A DNA stretch of 64,000 bases from Chitinophagaceae bacterium (GCA_004028795.1 SAIW01000007.1:424430-488429); one strand, 5' to 3'; shown: positions 24,979 to 35,855, numbered from the stretch's first letter. The notes: generated by a model not told the origin, from the sequence alone. A program made the numbers and translations.

Positions 24979-26340
24979 ATGAGAGTACATTTTATTTCTA
25001 TAGGTGGAAGTGTAATGCACCAGTTAGCCATTGCATTGCACAAAAAAGGTTATCAGGTTACTGGGACTGACGATGAAATTTTTGAGCCTGCTAAAACTAA
25101 TTTAGAAAAAGAAGGGTTACTGCCAGAAGCAATAGGTTGGCAACCTGAAATCATTACAAAAGATATTGATGCCATTATTTTAGGGATGCATGCTAAAGCG
25201 GATAATCCTGAATTAATAAAAGCAAAGGAATCAGGCCTGAAAATTTATTCCTTTCCTGAATATATTTATCAGGAGAGTTTAGATAAAATCCGTGTTGCTA
25301 TTGGTGGCAGTCACGGTAAAACCACCACCACCAGTATGGTAATGCATGTGCTGAAGCAATGCCAAAAAAGCTTTGATTATTTAGTTGGTGCAAAGCTGGA
25401 AGGTTTTGAACAAAGTGTAAATATTACTGATGCACCTATTGTTGTTTGCGAAGCTGATGAATACCCTGCAAGTGTTATTGAACGCAAACCAAAGTTTCAT
25501 TTTTTATTTCCGCATATTGCAGTAATTACAGGTATTGCATGGGATCATATTAATATCTTCCCCACATTCGAAAACTATAAAGAACAGTTTGTCATCTTCA
25601 TTAATAAAATTGAAAAAGGCGGCATTTTAATTTATAATGAAAGTGATGCTGTATTGAAAGAAATGGTTGAGCAACATAAACGAAATGATATTCGTTATCA
25701 ATCGTATGCTTTGCCTGTTCATAGTATTCATAACGGTAAAACAACCATTACCATTGAAGATGTAACAAAAGAAATAAAAGTATTCGGTAATCATAATTTG
25801 CTCAATTTAAATGCAGCTTATTTTGTTTGTAAAGAATTGGGCATTGCTGCCAATGATTTTGTAAATGCTATCAGCAATTTTACCGGTGCAGCCAAACGTT
25901 TAGAGTTATTAGCAAACAATGAAACTACCAATGTGTACAGAGATTTTGCACATGCACCAAGCAAAGTAATTGCTACCATTAATGCTGTTAAACAACAATA
26001 CCCAGATAGTAAATTAATTGCCATTTTAGAACTGCATACATTCAGCAGTTTGAATGAAAATTTTATGACTGAATATAAAGGTGCAATGGATAAAGCTGAT
26101 GTGGCTGTTGTGTTTTACAGCAAACATGCATTGGAATTAAAACGTATGCCTTTATTACCCAAAGAAAAAGTGATGGAAGGTTTTGCAAAAGAAGGCTTAT
26201 TGGTAATGAATGATAAAGAAACATTGAACAATTTTTTACATGAACAGGATTATACAAATACTAACTTGTTATTAATGAGTAGCGGTAATTATGATGGTTT
26301 GGATATGATTGCTTTTGCAAAAGAAATAATCAATCAATAA
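24979..26340 (+). CDS. mpl: Mur ligase family peptidoglycan synthetase (Mpl-type)
   Basis: 453 aa. It begins MRVHFISIGGSVMHQLAIAL (UDP-sugar-binding domain) and has the ATP loop GGSHGKTTTTSM near residue 112, GIAWDHINIF, and FAHAPSKVIATI at the third domain. Mpl reattaches a murein tripeptide to UDP-MurNAc in cell-wall recycling, and MurC is the nearest relative. The start sequence matches the Mpl branch rather than MurC. A separate murC is not in the window to compare with. Confidence 0.85.
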   Translation: MRVHFISIGGSVMHQLAIALHKKGYQVTGTDDEIFEPAKTNLEKEGLLPEAIGWQPEIITKDIDAIILGMHAKADNPELIKAKESGLKIYSFPEYIYQESLDKIRVAIGGSHGKTTTTSMVMHVLKQCQKSFDYLVGAKLEGFEQSVNITDAPIVVCEADEYPASVIERKPKFHFLFPHIAVITGIAWDHINIFPTFENYKEQFVIFINKIEKGGILIYNESDAVLKEMVEQHKRNDIRYQSYALPVHSIHNGKTTITIEDVTKEIKVFGNHNLLNLNAAYFVCKELGIAANDFVNAISNFTGAAKRLELLANNETTNVYRDFAHAPSKVIATINAVKQQYPDSKLIAILELHTFSSLNENFMTEYKGAMDKADVAVVFYSKHALELKRMPLLPKEKVMEGFAKEGLLVMNDKETLNNFLHEQDYTNTNLLLMSSGNYDGLDMIAFAKEIINQ

Positions 26341-26376
26341 CCGAAATCGTTATCTTAGAAACTTAAATATTTAATT

Positions 26377-27030
26377 ATGGCTATCTACCCACTCCCTGAA
26401 TTCGGAAAACCGGTAAGGATATTAAACTATTATCCATATTTAATGGAATATACCAATAACATGCCTTTAGCATTGGCCCTGGATACAAGCCTTTTTAATA
26501 GGCAAATTTTTGGCTACCCTGTTATAGCTGCACCATTAGATTTAAATAATCATGATTTTTATTTCACTTTTGAAAGAGGATTTAGCGATGGTTTTTTCTT
26601 TATCAGGCATTATGGAACCGGATGTTATTTAGCATACGGAAATACTGGTGAGTATGATGAAACTTCTTTTATTGTTTGTGGACATGCAATTAACAATCAA
26701 ACTTCTATTGACCATGACCGCTCTCCAGGAAACCCTCCCGGCGGAGCTAAAACAGGAGGAGCCTATAACTTTTATATTACAGATGGCGAATATGATATGA
26801 TTGCTTACGATCTTGGAGGTAGTGATTATTATTACGATACCGACATAATTTACTTTTTAGAAGCAACTCCAACTATCGAAGATCAAGATCAGAAAGAAAG
26901 GAGTGGAGGAGATGCTTACAAATCAAATATCCATCAAGCTCCTTCGGGCTTACCTTATGTACCGGTGCAACTTTTTCCAAAATCTCAAGGCGGTACACCC
27001 AACCAACGCTGGACTTGGGAATATGTATAG
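26377..27030 (+). CDS. Unknown protein, possible beta-trefoil-like
   Basis: 217 aa, no signal peptide, and rich in Tyr, Asp and Gly. A Gly/Pro-rich loop (SPGNPPGGAKTGG) lies near residue 115, and the C-terminus is GGTPNQRWTWEYV. The ending resembles the QxW repeat of ricin-type lectins, and phrases such as FFFIRHYGTGCYLAYG fit a trefoil strand, but the evidence is weak. It stands alone, and function cannot be assigned. Confidence 0.6.
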   Translation: MAIYPLPEFGKPVRILNYYPYLMEYTNNMPLALALDTSLFNRQIFGYPVIAAPLDLNNHDFYFTFERGFSDGFFFIRHYGTGCYLAYGNTGEYDETSFIVCGHAINNQTSIDHDRSPGNPPGGAKTGGAYNFYITDGEYDMIAYDLGGSDYYYDTDIIYFLEATPTIEDQDQKERSGGDAYKSNIHQAPSGLPYVPVQLFPKSQGGTPNQRWTWEYV

Positions 27031-27140
27031 AGGCAATTAACCCTCACATCTTACTTTAATAAAAAATGAGGCTGATATTTTTATGGAATCTCCCTAACTA
27101 TTTTTACTATATTCTTTGCGGTGAAGAAAAGTTGAATAAA

Positions 27141-27180
27141 GAACAGAACGTACAAGTGAGTGACACAACGATGCTTAATC
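27141..27180 (+). repeat. Dispersed 40-base element, copy D, upstream of the exonuclease gene
   Basis: GAACAGAACGTACAAGTGAG, then TGACACAACGATGCTTAATC. It matches copies A and C, but the core reads GTGACAC where the others read GCGACGC: both arms of the small palindrome have changed in a matching way. The core is about 53 bases before the start codon and in the same orientation. Confidence 0.8.
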
Positions 27181-27214
27181 TGTGTTACTTTCGCCCACAC
27201 ATAAAATCCATTGA

Positions 27215-27985
27215 ATGAATTTACAACTTACTAACCCGCTTGCATTTATTGATTTAGAAACAACAGGTATCAACATCAGCACAGACAGGATTGTAGAAAT
27301 TGCTATTGTAAAAATTTTACCCGATGGAACTAAACAGGTAAAAAGAAAACTGATTAATCCGCAAATGCCCATTCCTAAGGCATCGAGTGATGTACATGGT
27401 ATTACAGATGAAATGGTAAAAGATGCTCCGACCTTTAAACAAATTGCAAATGAAATAAAACAATTTTTACAACATTGTGATTTGGCCGGTTATAACAGCA
27501 ACCGGTTTGATTTACCTATGTTAATTGAAGAATTCTTGCGTGCAGGTTTAGAGTTTAGTACAGATGGTATTAAAACTTTAGATGTGCAAAAGATATTTCA
27601 TATGATGGAGCAGCGAACTTTAAGTGCTGCTTATAAATTTTATTGTGATAAACAGTTAGATGGTGCACATTCTGCAGAAGCAGATGCAACTGCCACCTGG
27701 GAAGTATTAGAGGCACAGGTGTTGCGTTATCCTCAAATAGGTAACAATGTTCAAAGTATTGTAAAGTTTACAGGAGAAGATGATATTGTAGATTTTGCAA
27801 GAAGGTTTGTAAGAGAGAATGGAGTTGAAGTATTTAATTTCGGTAAGCATAAAGGAAAGCCTGTAACACAGGTTTTAAAAGAAGAACCACAATATTATGA
27901 TTGGATGATGAAGGGAGACTTTTCTATGAACACAAAACAAAAGCTCACAGAAATTCTTAACAGAACACTGTTAAAAAAAGGCTAA
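27215..27985 (+). CDS. DnaQ-like 3'-5' exonuclease with a C-terminal FGKHKGK domain
   Basis: 256 aa. ExoI motif FIDLETTG at residues 11-18, ExoII YNSNRFDLPMLIEEF near 90, and ExoIII HSAEADATATWEVL near 145 complete the DEDDh active site. Residues about 205-250 (FNFGKHKGKPVTQVLKEEPQ, YYDWMMKGDF) form a small domain also found at the end of exonuclease X-like proteins. It probably acts in DNA repair or trimming rather than as the replicative proofreader. The leader carries dispersed copy D. Confidence 0.88.
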   Translation: MNLQLTNPLAFIDLETTGINISTDRIVEIAIVKILPDGTKQVKRKLINPQMPIPKASSDVHGITDEMVKDAPTFKQIANEIKQFLQHCDLAGYNSNRFDLPMLIEEFLRAGLEFSTDGIKTLDVQKIFHMMEQRTLSAAYKFYCDKQLDGAHSAEADATATWEVLEAQVLRYPQIGNNVQSIVKFTGEDDIVDFARRFVRENGVEVFNFGKHKGKPVTQVLKEEPQYYDWMMKGDFSMNTKQKLTEILNRTLLKKG

Positions 27986-28069
27986 TATGAATATTTTACC
28001 GAAAATAACATTGAAAAAAGTAAACATTGGTTTAAAGTTGTAACTTCATTATACCAACTACCCCCTATA

Positions 28070-28843
28070 TTGGAAAAACTTGTAATTATACCAACCTACA
28101 ATGAGAAGGATAATATAACTGCAATTGTGCAGGCTGTGTTTTCACTTCATCAAAATTATCATGTACTTATTATTGATGATAATTCTCCTGATGGTACCGC
28201 TGAAATTGTAAAAGAGTTAATGCCAAAATACCCTAATCAATTATATCTTGAAGAACGTAAAGGTAAGCAGGGCTTGGGTACTGCTTATATTCACGGGTTT
28301 AAATGGGCATTGGCAAACGGTTATGAATATGTGTTTGAAATGGATGCAGACTTTTCACATAATCCATTTGATTTAGAAAGATTATATACTGCCTGTAAAG
28401 ACAGGTTGGGAGATATTGCAGTAGGTAGCCGTTATGTAAGTGGAGGTAAAACAGAAAACTGGCCAATTGATAGAAAATTATACTCCAGAGGAGGAGCTTT
28501 ATATACTAAATTAATAACATGGATTCCTGTAAACGACCCCACTGCTGGTTTTGTTTGTTATACAAGAAGAGTTTTGGAAACAATCAATTTTGATGCTATC
28601 AATTTTGTGGGTTATGCTTTTCAGATAGAAATGAAATTTGCAGCATGGAAGCTTGGGTTTAAAATAGTAGAGATACCCATTACATTTATTGACAGAAAGA
28701 TTGGTTACAGCAAAATGAGTAAGGGTATTTTAAAAGAAGGTGTTTTTGGTGTATTAAAAATTCAATGGCAAAGCATGTTTAAAAATTACCGCAAAAAAGT
28801 TGCTGCCAAAATTGTTACTCCGCTTTTTGCAAGTAAACAATAG
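28070..28843 (+). CDS. Polyprenol monophosphomannose synthase-like glycosyltransferase (GT2)
   Basis: 257 aa. The start MEKLVIIPTYNEKDNI, then IIDDNSPDGTAEIV, and the metal-binding EMDADFSHNP (near 95-100) match the Dpm1 branch of GT2. ADPTAGF-like NDPTAGFVCYTRR and IPITFIDRKIGYSKMS are conserved C-terminal features. The start codon is TTG, and no upstream ATG gives a sensible N-terminus. There is no C-terminal membrane domain, so it would act at the inner face of the membrane. Confidence 0.88.
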   Translation: MEKLVIIPTYNEKDNITAIVQAVFSLHQNYHVLIIDDNSPDGTAEIVKELMPKYPNQLYLEERKGKQGLGTAYIHGFKWALANGYEYVFEMDADFSHNPFDLERLYTACKDRLGDIAVGSRYVSGGKTENWPIDRKLYSRGGALYTKLITWIPVNDPTAGFVCYTRRVLETINFDAINFVGYAFQIEMKFAAWKLGFKIVEIPITFIDRKIGYSKMSKGILKEGVFGVLKIQWQSMFKNYRKKVAAKIVTPLFASKQ

Positions 28844-29040
28844 AAGGTTTTTAAAAGTGTTTCTATTCTTCTTTTAATGGAATTTTCTATCGTTTAATCA
28901 TATCTGCCCGTTTCTTTTAGCTTCATAGAATTTTGGGTTATTAGAGCAACTAATAAAACCCTAAGTGTTACCCATATCTTTAGAATTTCCTCAGAATTGA
29001 AGAGTAATTTTATATTTTTTAAAATCTCAGTTCAGGTAAT

Positions 29041-31524
29041 ATGAAAGGAAGTATAATTTGTTTTGCATTTTTATTGGTAGTTTTTACATCAAACAGTCAA
29101 ACAAAAAATAATGACAAAAACGGTGGGCAAATTTTTGGAAAGATAATAGACTCAGTTAGTAATCGCCCCGTTGAATATGCAACAATCACTTTATACCGTT
29201 CCGGTAAAACTGCTCCACTAACAGGAACTACTTCTGATTCAACCGGTAATTTTATACTCAATAGAATTTCTTCCGGAAATTATGATATGCTCATCGCATT
29301 TGTTGGCTTCAAGAAAATAACGCTAAAAAATATTACGCTCTCTTCTAAGAATCAAATAGTTGATTTAAAACAGATTTTTGTTAAAAGAGAAATCAATAGT
29401 TTAGAAGCTGTTGTGGTAACTGCTACCGCTAAATTGATTGAAAACAAAATTGATAAAGTCGTTTTCAATGCAGAAAAAGATATCACATCACAAACAGGCG
29501 TGGCTACAGATATTCTTAAAAAAGTTCCGCAGGTTTCAGTTGATGTTGACGGAAATGTGGAATTGCAAGGGAATTCAAGTATTCTTTTCCTGATTAATGG
29601 TAAACCTTCAACAATTTTCGGAAGTAATATTACAGATGTTCTGCAGGCTATTCCTGCTAATCAAATAAAGAGTATTGAGGTAATTACCAATCCCGGTGCA
29701 AAATATGATGCACAGGGAACAGGAGGTATTATCAATATTATTTTAAAACATAATACAATACAGGGAACCAATGGTAATGTTTCTTTAACAGTTGGAACAA
29801 TTGTACAAAACGGTTCTCTTAATATTAATGCAAGGAAAGGAAAATTTGGACTTAATGCTTTTGCAAATGGAAATGCAAGAATTGTAACCACCACGCCTTC
29901 AGCTTTTAGCCGTATTTCCACTGATTCCGTACACAATAAAGCTATTTTACAACAAGCAGGAAACAGTGATTTTACAAGGCATGGATTTCAAAGCGGTATT
30001 GGATTTGACTGGAGTATTGATGATAAGAACAGTATTTCAGGCTCAATGGGTTATCACAATTTCGGGAACAAGTTTAATGGTTTGAAAAATCAAACTGAGC
30101 AAATTCAAGATGCAACCGGAGCAATTATTTCAAAGACTAATTCAATAAATGATGCAGCCAATTCATTCAGCCAATACACAGTAGATCCAAGTATAAATTA
30201 TAAGCATAATTTTAATAATAAAGAACAATCACTTGAAATTGCAGCTGACGGAAGTTTTGGAAATAATCAAACCATTGCCAGAAACGATCAATATTTACAA
30301 CCAATAGATTCTTTAATCTATGGGACAAGAAATAATAACCCCGCAAAAGAAAATGAATATGAAGTAAAAACTGATTATACACAGCCATTAACAAAAAAAA
30401 TAACTTTAGGCTTAGGGGGAAAATTTAGTGGATATGATATTTCCAGTACTCCCAATTCTTTGGTTTGGGATGCAAAAACAAAATCTTATTTATATAATGC
30501 AGCATTTTCTAATGATTTAGGTTATCATCAAAAAGTGTATGCCATTTATAGCGAACTGAATTTTCCTGTTGGAAAATTGTTTGAGGCAAGATTAGGCGGA
30601 CGATATGAACGTACTCAGATAAATGCATTTTATGCAAATGCCAAACAAAACATACAAAATGGCTATAACACTTTAATCCCTTCTATTTTCCTTTTGAAAA
30701 AGATTGACGAAAAGCAAACTATCAAATTGAGTTTTACTATAAGAATCAACAGACCTGATTATTCAGATTTAAATCCCTATATAAATGCCAGTGACCCTAA
30801 GAATATTACTACCGGTAATCCTGTTTTAAAACCTGAAGTTTGGGATCGCTATGAAGCTTCCTATAACAACGATTTGGGCAAAATAGGTTCATTTATGGCA
30901 ACGCTTTTTTACAGGCAAAGTAATGGCGATATTCAACCATTTATTGTTTATTATCCGTCTATTAAAGTTGGAGATTCAACGTATACTAATGTTGCTGTTA
31001 CAACACGAAAAAATATCGGGATTGAAGAAAATATGGGTATCAATTTTTTCTTAGATCTGCATATAACTGAAAAGCTCAGTATCAGGTCTAATATTATTAC
31101 ATTCTACAGGCAAACTATCAATCAGGTAGATTCCGGATATAATTCAAACACTACCATCTACCGTTTTACTGCGAATGCCGCTTACAAATTTTCAGATAAT
31201 CTATCGGCAGAATTTTTTGGAAACTATAACTCATCGCACCGCGAGGCACAAGGATTCTATCCATCTTTCACATCTTATAGTGTAGCCATTAGAAAACAGT
31301 TTTGGAATAAGAATGGTAGCATCGCATTAACTGCCAATAACTTTCTCGCCATATATGTAGATCAGCAAACAGATCTTTATGGGCCCGGATTTATAACGAA
31401 TAGCATACGTAGTGTTCCATATCGTTCTATCGGAATAAATTTTACTTGGAAATTCGGAAAATTAGCTACAAAAAAAGAAAAGTCAGAAGAACATAATATA
31501 GACCTCAGTACACCGCAACAATAA
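29041..31524 (+). CDS. Outer membrane TonB-receptor-like beta-barrel protein (OMP_b-brl_3) with a carboxypeptidase-regulatory-like domain
   Basis: 827 aa with a signal peptide. Residues about 28-115 are a carboxypeptidase-D regulatory-like beta-sandwich (GKIIDSVSNRPVEYATITLY). A plug domain follows (DILKKVPQVSVDVDGNVELQ, INPGAKY-like VITNPGAKYDAQGTGGIINI), then a long barrel ending in the aromatic TWKFGK and a polar tail. Typical of Bacteroidota receptors that lack a SusD partner. The substrate is unknown. No ferric-uptake or riboswitch signal is seen upstream. Confidence 0.88.
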   Translation: MKGSIICFAFLLVVFTSNSQTKNNDKNGGQIFGKIIDSVSNRPVEYATITLYRSGKTAPLTGTTSDSTGNFILNRISSGNYDMLIAFVGFKKITLKNITLSSKNQIVDLKQIFVKREINSLEAVVVTATAKLIENKIDKVVFNAEKDITSQTGVATDILKKVPQVSVDVDGNVELQGNSSILFLINGKPSTIFGSNITDVLQAIPANQIKSIEVITNPGAKYDAQGTGGIINIILKHNTIQGTNGNVSLTVGTIVQNGSLNINARKGKFGLNAFANGNARIVTTTPSAFSRISTDSVHNKAILQQAGNSDFTRHGFQSGIGFDWSIDDKNSISGSMGYHNFGNKFNGLKNQTEQIQDATGAIISKTNSINDAANSFSQYTVDPSINYKHNFNNKEQSLEIAADGSFGNNQTIARNDQYLQPIDSLIYGTRNNNPAKENEYEVKTDYTQPLTKKITLGLGGKFSGYDISSTPNSLVWDAKTKSYLYNAAFSNDLGYHQKVYAIYSELNFPVGKLFEARLGGRYERTQINAFYANAKQNIQNGYNTLIPSIFLLKKIDEKQTIKLSFTIRINRPDYSDLNPYINASDPKNITTGNPVLKPEVWDRYEASYNNDLGKIGSFMATLFYRQSNGDIQPFIVYYPSIKVGDSTYTNVAVTTRKNIGIEENMGINFFLDLHITEKLSIRSNIITFYRQTINQVDSGYNSNTTIYRFTANAAYKFSDNLSAEFFGNYNSSHREAQGFYPSFTSYSVAIRKQFWNKNGSIALTANNFLAIYVDQQTDLYGPGFITNSIRSVPYRSIGINFTWKFGKLATKKEKSEEHNIDLSTPQQ

Positions 31525-31679
31525 ACAACTATATCCGGTTATAAAACTGAAAAATCATTTTTAAGGTATACCAAAGCACGAGGATAACGACTTGCAGATT
31601 TGATAATAAAGTATTGGGAAATAATCTTAAATGAAAAGAGAATTAAAAAGAAACGAAACACCGTTTCGAGCCCTGAAAT

Positions 31680-31709
31680 ATAAAACCCACGCTTAAGCGT
31701 GGGTTTTAT
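31680..31709 (-). terminator. Terminator after tRNA-Phe
   Basis: A perfect 30-base palindrome (13-bp stem around TTAA) with T-rich flanks, just past the 3' end of the tRNA on the minus strand. It may also stop readthrough from the plus-strand receptor gene. Confidence 0.85.
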
Positions 31710-31719
31710 GACTTGAAAG

Positions 31720-31792
31720 TGGTGTGGGGCGGGATCGAACCGCCGACACAAGGATTTTCAGTCCTTTGCTCTACCGACTGAGCTACCGCACC
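31720..31792 (-). tRNA. tRNA-Phe (GAA)
   Basis: 73 bases on the minus strand form a complete cloverleaf: acceptor GGTGCGG/CCACACC, D-stem GCTC/GAGC, anticodon stem AAGGA/TCCTT with loop CTGAAAA (anticodon GAA), T-stem GGCGG/CCGCC with TTCGATC. The fifth acceptor pair is C-A, a mismatch. CCA is not encoded. It lies upstream of nothing obvious but close to asnS, which is transcribed in the same direction. Confidence 0.95.
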
Positions 31793-31865
31793 ATCAATAA
31801 AGGGCTGCAAATATAGGCTGCCACTTTTAATTTCAAAAAATTATTGCAAATACTTTATAAAAGAA

Positions 31866-33317
31866 TTAAAACTCACAATTCTTCGGTGTTCTTGCAAAAG
31901 GAATTACATCTCTTATGTTTGTCATACCTGTTACAAATTGCACCATTCTTTCAAAGCCTAAACCAAAGCCTGCGTGGGGCACAGAGCCAAAGCGGCGGGT
32001 ATCTAAATACCAACTCATTTCTTCAACAGGTATATGAAATTTATTCATTTTTTCAACCAATACATCATAGCGTTCTTCTCTTTGGCTGCCACCAACAATT
32101 TCGCCGATACCCGGTGCTAAAATATCCATAGCAGCAACGGTTTCTTTACCTGCTTCACAACCATCATTTAAACGCATATAAAATGCTTTAATAGCAGCAG
32201 GATAACCGGTTACAATAACCGGTTTTTTAAAATGTTTTTCTACCAAATAACGTTCATGTTCACTCTGCATATCAATTCCCCAACTAACATCGTACTTAAA
32301 TTTTTTCTTTTTGTAGTGTGGAGAATCTAATAAAATCTGTATGGCTTCTGTATAAGTAATGCGTTCAAATTTATTATCAGTAACAAACTTTAATTTTTCA
32401 ATCAAACCAAATTCCTGCCTTTCATTCTGAGGCTTTTGTTTTTCTTCTTCTGCAAGGCGGGCATCTAAAAATTCTAAATCTTCTTTATTATGCTTCATTG
32501 CATAACGAATTAAATATTGAATGAATTCTTCAGCAAGGTTCATATTGTCTTCAATATCGCAAAAAGCCATTTCAGGTTCAATCATCCAGAACTCTGCCAG
32601 GTGCCTTGTAGTGTTTGAATTTTCTGCTCTGAAGGTTGGTCCGAATGTGTAAATTTCACTGAAAGCCATAGCACCTAATTCTCCTTCTAATTGCCCGCTT
32701 ACAGTTAAGTTGGTAGCTTTACCAAAAAAGTCTTCTGCAAAATCAATTGAGCCATCTTCCTTTTTAGGAGCGGAACCATCAACCGGCAGTGTAGTTACTT
32801 TAAACATTTCGCCTGCACCCTCAGCATCGCTTGCAGTAATGATTGGTGTGTGCAAATACACAAAACCTTTTTCATTAAAAAATTGATGAACTGCAAAAGC
32901 CAAAGCATGTCTTATACGAAAGACAGCACCGAATGTGTTTGTTCTGAAACGCATATGGGCTATTTCACGTAAAAATTCAAGGCTATGTTTTTTGGGTTGC
33001 AATGGATATTTTTCAGCATCACTATCACCTAAAATTTCAACTGTTACTGCTTTTAATTCTATGGTTTGCCCCTTACCTAAAGAAGCAACTATTTCACCGC
33101 TTACTTTCAAAGAAGCACCGGTTGTAATGCGTTTCAAGGTTTCATCGTTCAATAAACCTAATGCAACAACAACCTGTAAATTATTATTGGTACTGCCATC
33201 ATTTATTGCTATAAACTGGTTGTTACGAAAAGTACGTACCCAACCCATAACTGTTACTTGCTCGCCAACATAATTGCCCTGCAATAATGTTTTAATTTTT
33301 GTTCTGTTGTTAAACAT
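31866..33317 (-). CDS. asnS: Asparagine--tRNA ligase
   Basis: 483 aa, class IIb synthetase. An N-terminal OB-fold anticodon domain is seen ([22 protein letters not shown]). Motif 2 region: [21 protein letters not shown]. Motif 3: [16 protein letters not shown]. The length and the ending [15 protein letters not shown] fit AsnRS rather than AspRS. A tRNA-Phe gene lies directly downstream on the same strand. Confidence 0.95.
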   Translation of the reverse strand: MFNNRTKIKTLLQGNYVGEQVTVMGWVRTFRNNQFIAINDGSTNNNLQVVVALGLLNDETLKRITTGASLKVSGEIVASLGKGQTIELKAVTVEILGDSDAEKYPLQPKKHSLEFLREIAHMRFRTNTFGAVFRIRHALAFAVHQFFNEKGFVYLHTPIITASDAEGAGEMFKVTTLPVDGSAPKKEDGSIDFAEDFFGKATNLTVSGQLEGELGAMAFSEIYTFGPTFRAENSNTTRHLAEFWMIEPEMAFCDIEDNMNLAEEFIQYLIRYAMKHNKEDLEFLDARLAEEEKQKPQNERQEFGLIEKLKFVTDNKFERITYTEAIQILLDSPHYKKKKFKYDVSWGIDMQSEHERYLVEKHFKKPVIVTGYPAAIKAFYMRLNDGCEAGKETVAAMDILAPGIGEIVGGSQREERYDVLVEKMNKFHIPVEEMSWYLDTRRFGSVPHAGFGLGFERMVQFVTGMTNIRDVIPFARTPKNCEF

Positions 33318-33752
33318 GATTTTGGAGTTTAAAGTTTGAGGGTTTAACAGTTTAAAGTTGATATACGCTAATCTTAAACAGTAAACTTTGAACCTTGAAC
33401 GTTATAAAGGCTGCAAATATAAGCCTGAGAAACCTTCAGGAGAAAGAAGAATGCAAAGGATTTGATGATAAATGGATAAGGCGGGTACAGGAAATAATAA
33501 TGTATTAGGGCTGAGTTTCAACGGCATTTTGATATGTTAATAATTTTTTGTTTCATTAATAAAAAACTACCTAACATTGCAAATGAAACGGGTTGATACA
33601 GTATAGTTTTATAACCCCGCTGCTTCATCAACTAAATCTTTCAGGTTATCACAACCGAAATAAGTTTCAAAAAATCAATTTCAATTTATTACCAACTACA
33701 AGAAATTTAATCAGCTTATCAAAAGCTTTTTTCCCCTCACTTAAACACACTT
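33318..33752. other. Divergent intergenic region between asnS and rho
   Basis: 435 bases. Next to asnS there is a loose inverted repeat built from TTTAAAGTTT-type words (33326-33360 and 33374-33403), a low-complexity intergenic repeat type common in Bacteroidota. The rest must hold the promoters of both genes and a long rho leader. No clear hairpin terminator or recognisable RNA motif is visible in the rho leader. I see no gene. Confidence 0.55.
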
Positions 33753-35348
33753 ATGTACGACATTCTACAATTAAACGACATGCTGGTGCCTGAGTTGCTG
33801 GATATTGCCGAGCAACTGAATATTGCAGATGCTAAAAAACTAAACAAACAAGAGCTGGTGTATAAAATTTTAGATAGTCAGGCTGTACAATCGTCTGAAA
33901 CTAAAGAGACTAAAAAAGTAAGAACCCGCAAACCTATTACTGTAAAAACTTCTACTTCAACAGGAACCGAAGAGGCAGAAGTTGTAACAGAAGCTCCTAA
34001 AAAAGAAAAAGCAAGGCCTAAAATAAAAAAAGCTAAAGTTGAAGAAGTTGAGCCTGTTGTTTCAAGCGATGAAGATGCAGGTATAGCAAGCCTTGCACAA
34101 CAAATGTTACAGGCTACAGAAACAGTTAATGAGCCTGTTACAGAAGAAGCGGCATCTGTTGTTGAAGAGTCTTCATCTTCCAACAATCAATATCAAAGAA
34201 GCTTTAAAAAAGAGCCTGTTTTTAATATTGAATTTGATGGTATAATTAATGGTGAAGGTGTTTTGGAAATGATGCCTGATGGTTATGGTTTTTTACGTTC
34301 ATCAGATTATAATTATTTATCATCTCCTGATGATGTGTATGTTTCTCCTTCTCAAATAAAGTTATTCGGTTTAAAAACCGGTGATACAGTTAATGGTTCA
34401 GTTCGCCCGCCGAAAGAAGGTGAAAAATATTTCGCTTTATTAAAAGTTGATAGCATTAACGGAAAGAAGCCTGAAGAAGTTAGAGACCGTGTACCTTTTG
34501 ATTATTTAACGCCGTTATTCCCTTACGAAAAATTAAACCTCTTTACTACTCCCAGTAATTACAGTACACGTATAATGGACTTGTTTACGCCGATAGGTAA
34601 AGGCCAGCGTGGATTAATTGTTGCCCAACCAAAAGTGGGTAAAACAATGTTATTGAAGGAAGTTGCCAATGCTATTGCTGCTAACCACCCTGAATGTTAT
34701 TTAATGGTGGTGTTGATTGATGAAAGACCGGAAGAGGTAACTGACATGGAACGCAGCGTTAAAGCAGAAGTATTGGCAAGTACATTTGATGAACCTGCAG
34801 AAAAGCATGTAAAGGTTAGCACCATTGCATTACAAAAAGCAAAACGTTTGGTTGAATGCGGACATGATGTAATTATTTTATTAGATAGTATTACCCGCTT
34901 GGCTCGTGCACACAATACAGTTGCACCAAGCAGTGGTAAAGTATTGAGTGGTGGTGTGGAAGCAAATGCTATGCAGAAACCTAAACAGTTTTTTGGTGCA
35001 GCACGTAAAATTGAACATGGCGGCAGCTTAACCATTTTAGCAACAGCCTTAATTGAAACAGGCAGTAAAATGGATGAAGTAATTTTTGAAGAATTTAAAG
35101 GAACAGGTAATATGGAATTACAGTTAGACAGAAGATTGGCTAACAAACGTATTTACCCTGCCATAGATTTAGTTTCCTCTTCAACGCGTAGAGATGATTT
35201 ATTGTTAGATAAAGAAGTATTGCAACGTATGAATATTCTGCGTTTATACATCAACGATATGAATACCGAAGAAGCCATGAATGAATTGCTGAAACGTATG
35301 CGTGGCACTAAAGACAATGAAGAGTTCTTAGCGAGTATGAATAGGTAA
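33753..35348 (+). CDS. rho: Transcription termination factor Rho
   Basis: 531-aa hexameric RNA helicase. The N-terminal Rho_N helix-extended-loop ([20 protein letters not shown]) is followed by an acidic, Lys/Glu/Ser-rich low-complexity insert (about 60-150), as in many Bacteroidota Rho proteins. Then come the RNA-binding cold-shock domain ([20 protein letters not shown]) and the ATPase with Walker [10 protein letters not shown] near residue 297, [29 protein letters not shown] and [16 protein letters not shown]. Complete. The function is general termination. Confidence 0.96.
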   Translation: MYDILQLNDMLVPELLDIAEQLNIADAKKLNKQELVYKILDSQAVQSSETKETKKVRTRKPITVKTSTSTGTEEAEVVTEAPKKEKARPKIKKAKVEEVEPVVSSDEDAGIASLAQQMLQATETVNEPVTEEAASVVEESSSSNNQYQRSFKKEPVFNIEFDGIINGEGVLEMMPDGYGFLRSSDYNYLSSPDDVYVSPSQIKLFGLKTGDTVNGSVRPPKEGEKYFALLKVDSINGKKPEEVRDRVPFDYLTPLFPYEKLNLFTTPSNYSTRIMDLFTPIGKGQRGLIVAQPKVGKTMLLKEVANAIAANHPECYLMVVLIDERPEEVTDMERSVKAEVLASTFDEPAEKHVKVSTIALQKAKRLVECGHDVIILLDSITRLARAHNTVAPSSGKVLSGGVEANAMQKPKQFFGAARKIEHGGSLTILATALIETGSKMDEVIFEEFKGTGNMELQLDRRLANKRIYPAIDLVSSSTRRDDLLLDKEVLQRMNILRLYINDMNTEEAMNELLKRMRGTKDNEEFLASMNR

Positions 35349-35376
35349 AATAGAAATTAACAGAAGTTAAGATATC

Positions 35377-35404
35377 AACACCTCGCATTACGGGGTGTTT
35401 TTTA
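35377..35404 (+). terminator. Terminator after rho
   Basis: The stem AACACCTC/GGGGTGTT with a 7-base loop is followed by T6. Confidence 0.8.
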
Positions 35405-35450
35405 TTATAGATACTATGGTATATTTATTTTAAATTTTTAAATTATAAGC

Positions 35451-35855
35451 ATGACCAGAAACAAACAGCTAATTATTACTCTTGTTGCTGCAATCTGGAC
35501 TTTGTTTTGGAGATATGTTTTCATTATAGGAATTAAAAACGAAAATGAATATAATAATCTGGCAGTATTATTAGAGGTTTTATTTGGATATTCACTTGCT
35601 GTTATAACTGGTATTATAGCACTTTGTAAAATTCCATATTCATTTGAGAAATATGAGTTAATGAGTATTTGTAACTTTTCAGGAACATTCAATATTTGTT
35701 TTGCCATTGCAAGCTTAATATTGATTTATCGCAACAATGGAAATAAATTTTCGATTGGAATGGGGTTCCTTATTATTCCGATAATTTTCGGGTTTATTAT
35801 TCTGAAAAATATTTTTTTCAATCCAAAACATAATAAAAAAGCCCCACAGCTGTGA
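35451..35855 (+). CDS. Small membrane protein of unknown function
   Basis: 134 aa with four predicted membrane helices (near 8-25, 40-62, 78-95, 100-120) and a basic tail. No recognisable family motif. Its stop codon lies within the stem of the bidirectional terminator. Confidence 0.6.
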   Translation: MTRNKQLIITLVAAIWTLFWRYVFIIGIKNENEYNNLAVLLEVLFGYSLAVITGIIALCKIPYSFEKYELMSICNFSGTFNICFAIASLILIYRNNGNKFSIGMGFLIIPIIFGFIILKNIFFNPKHNKKAPQL

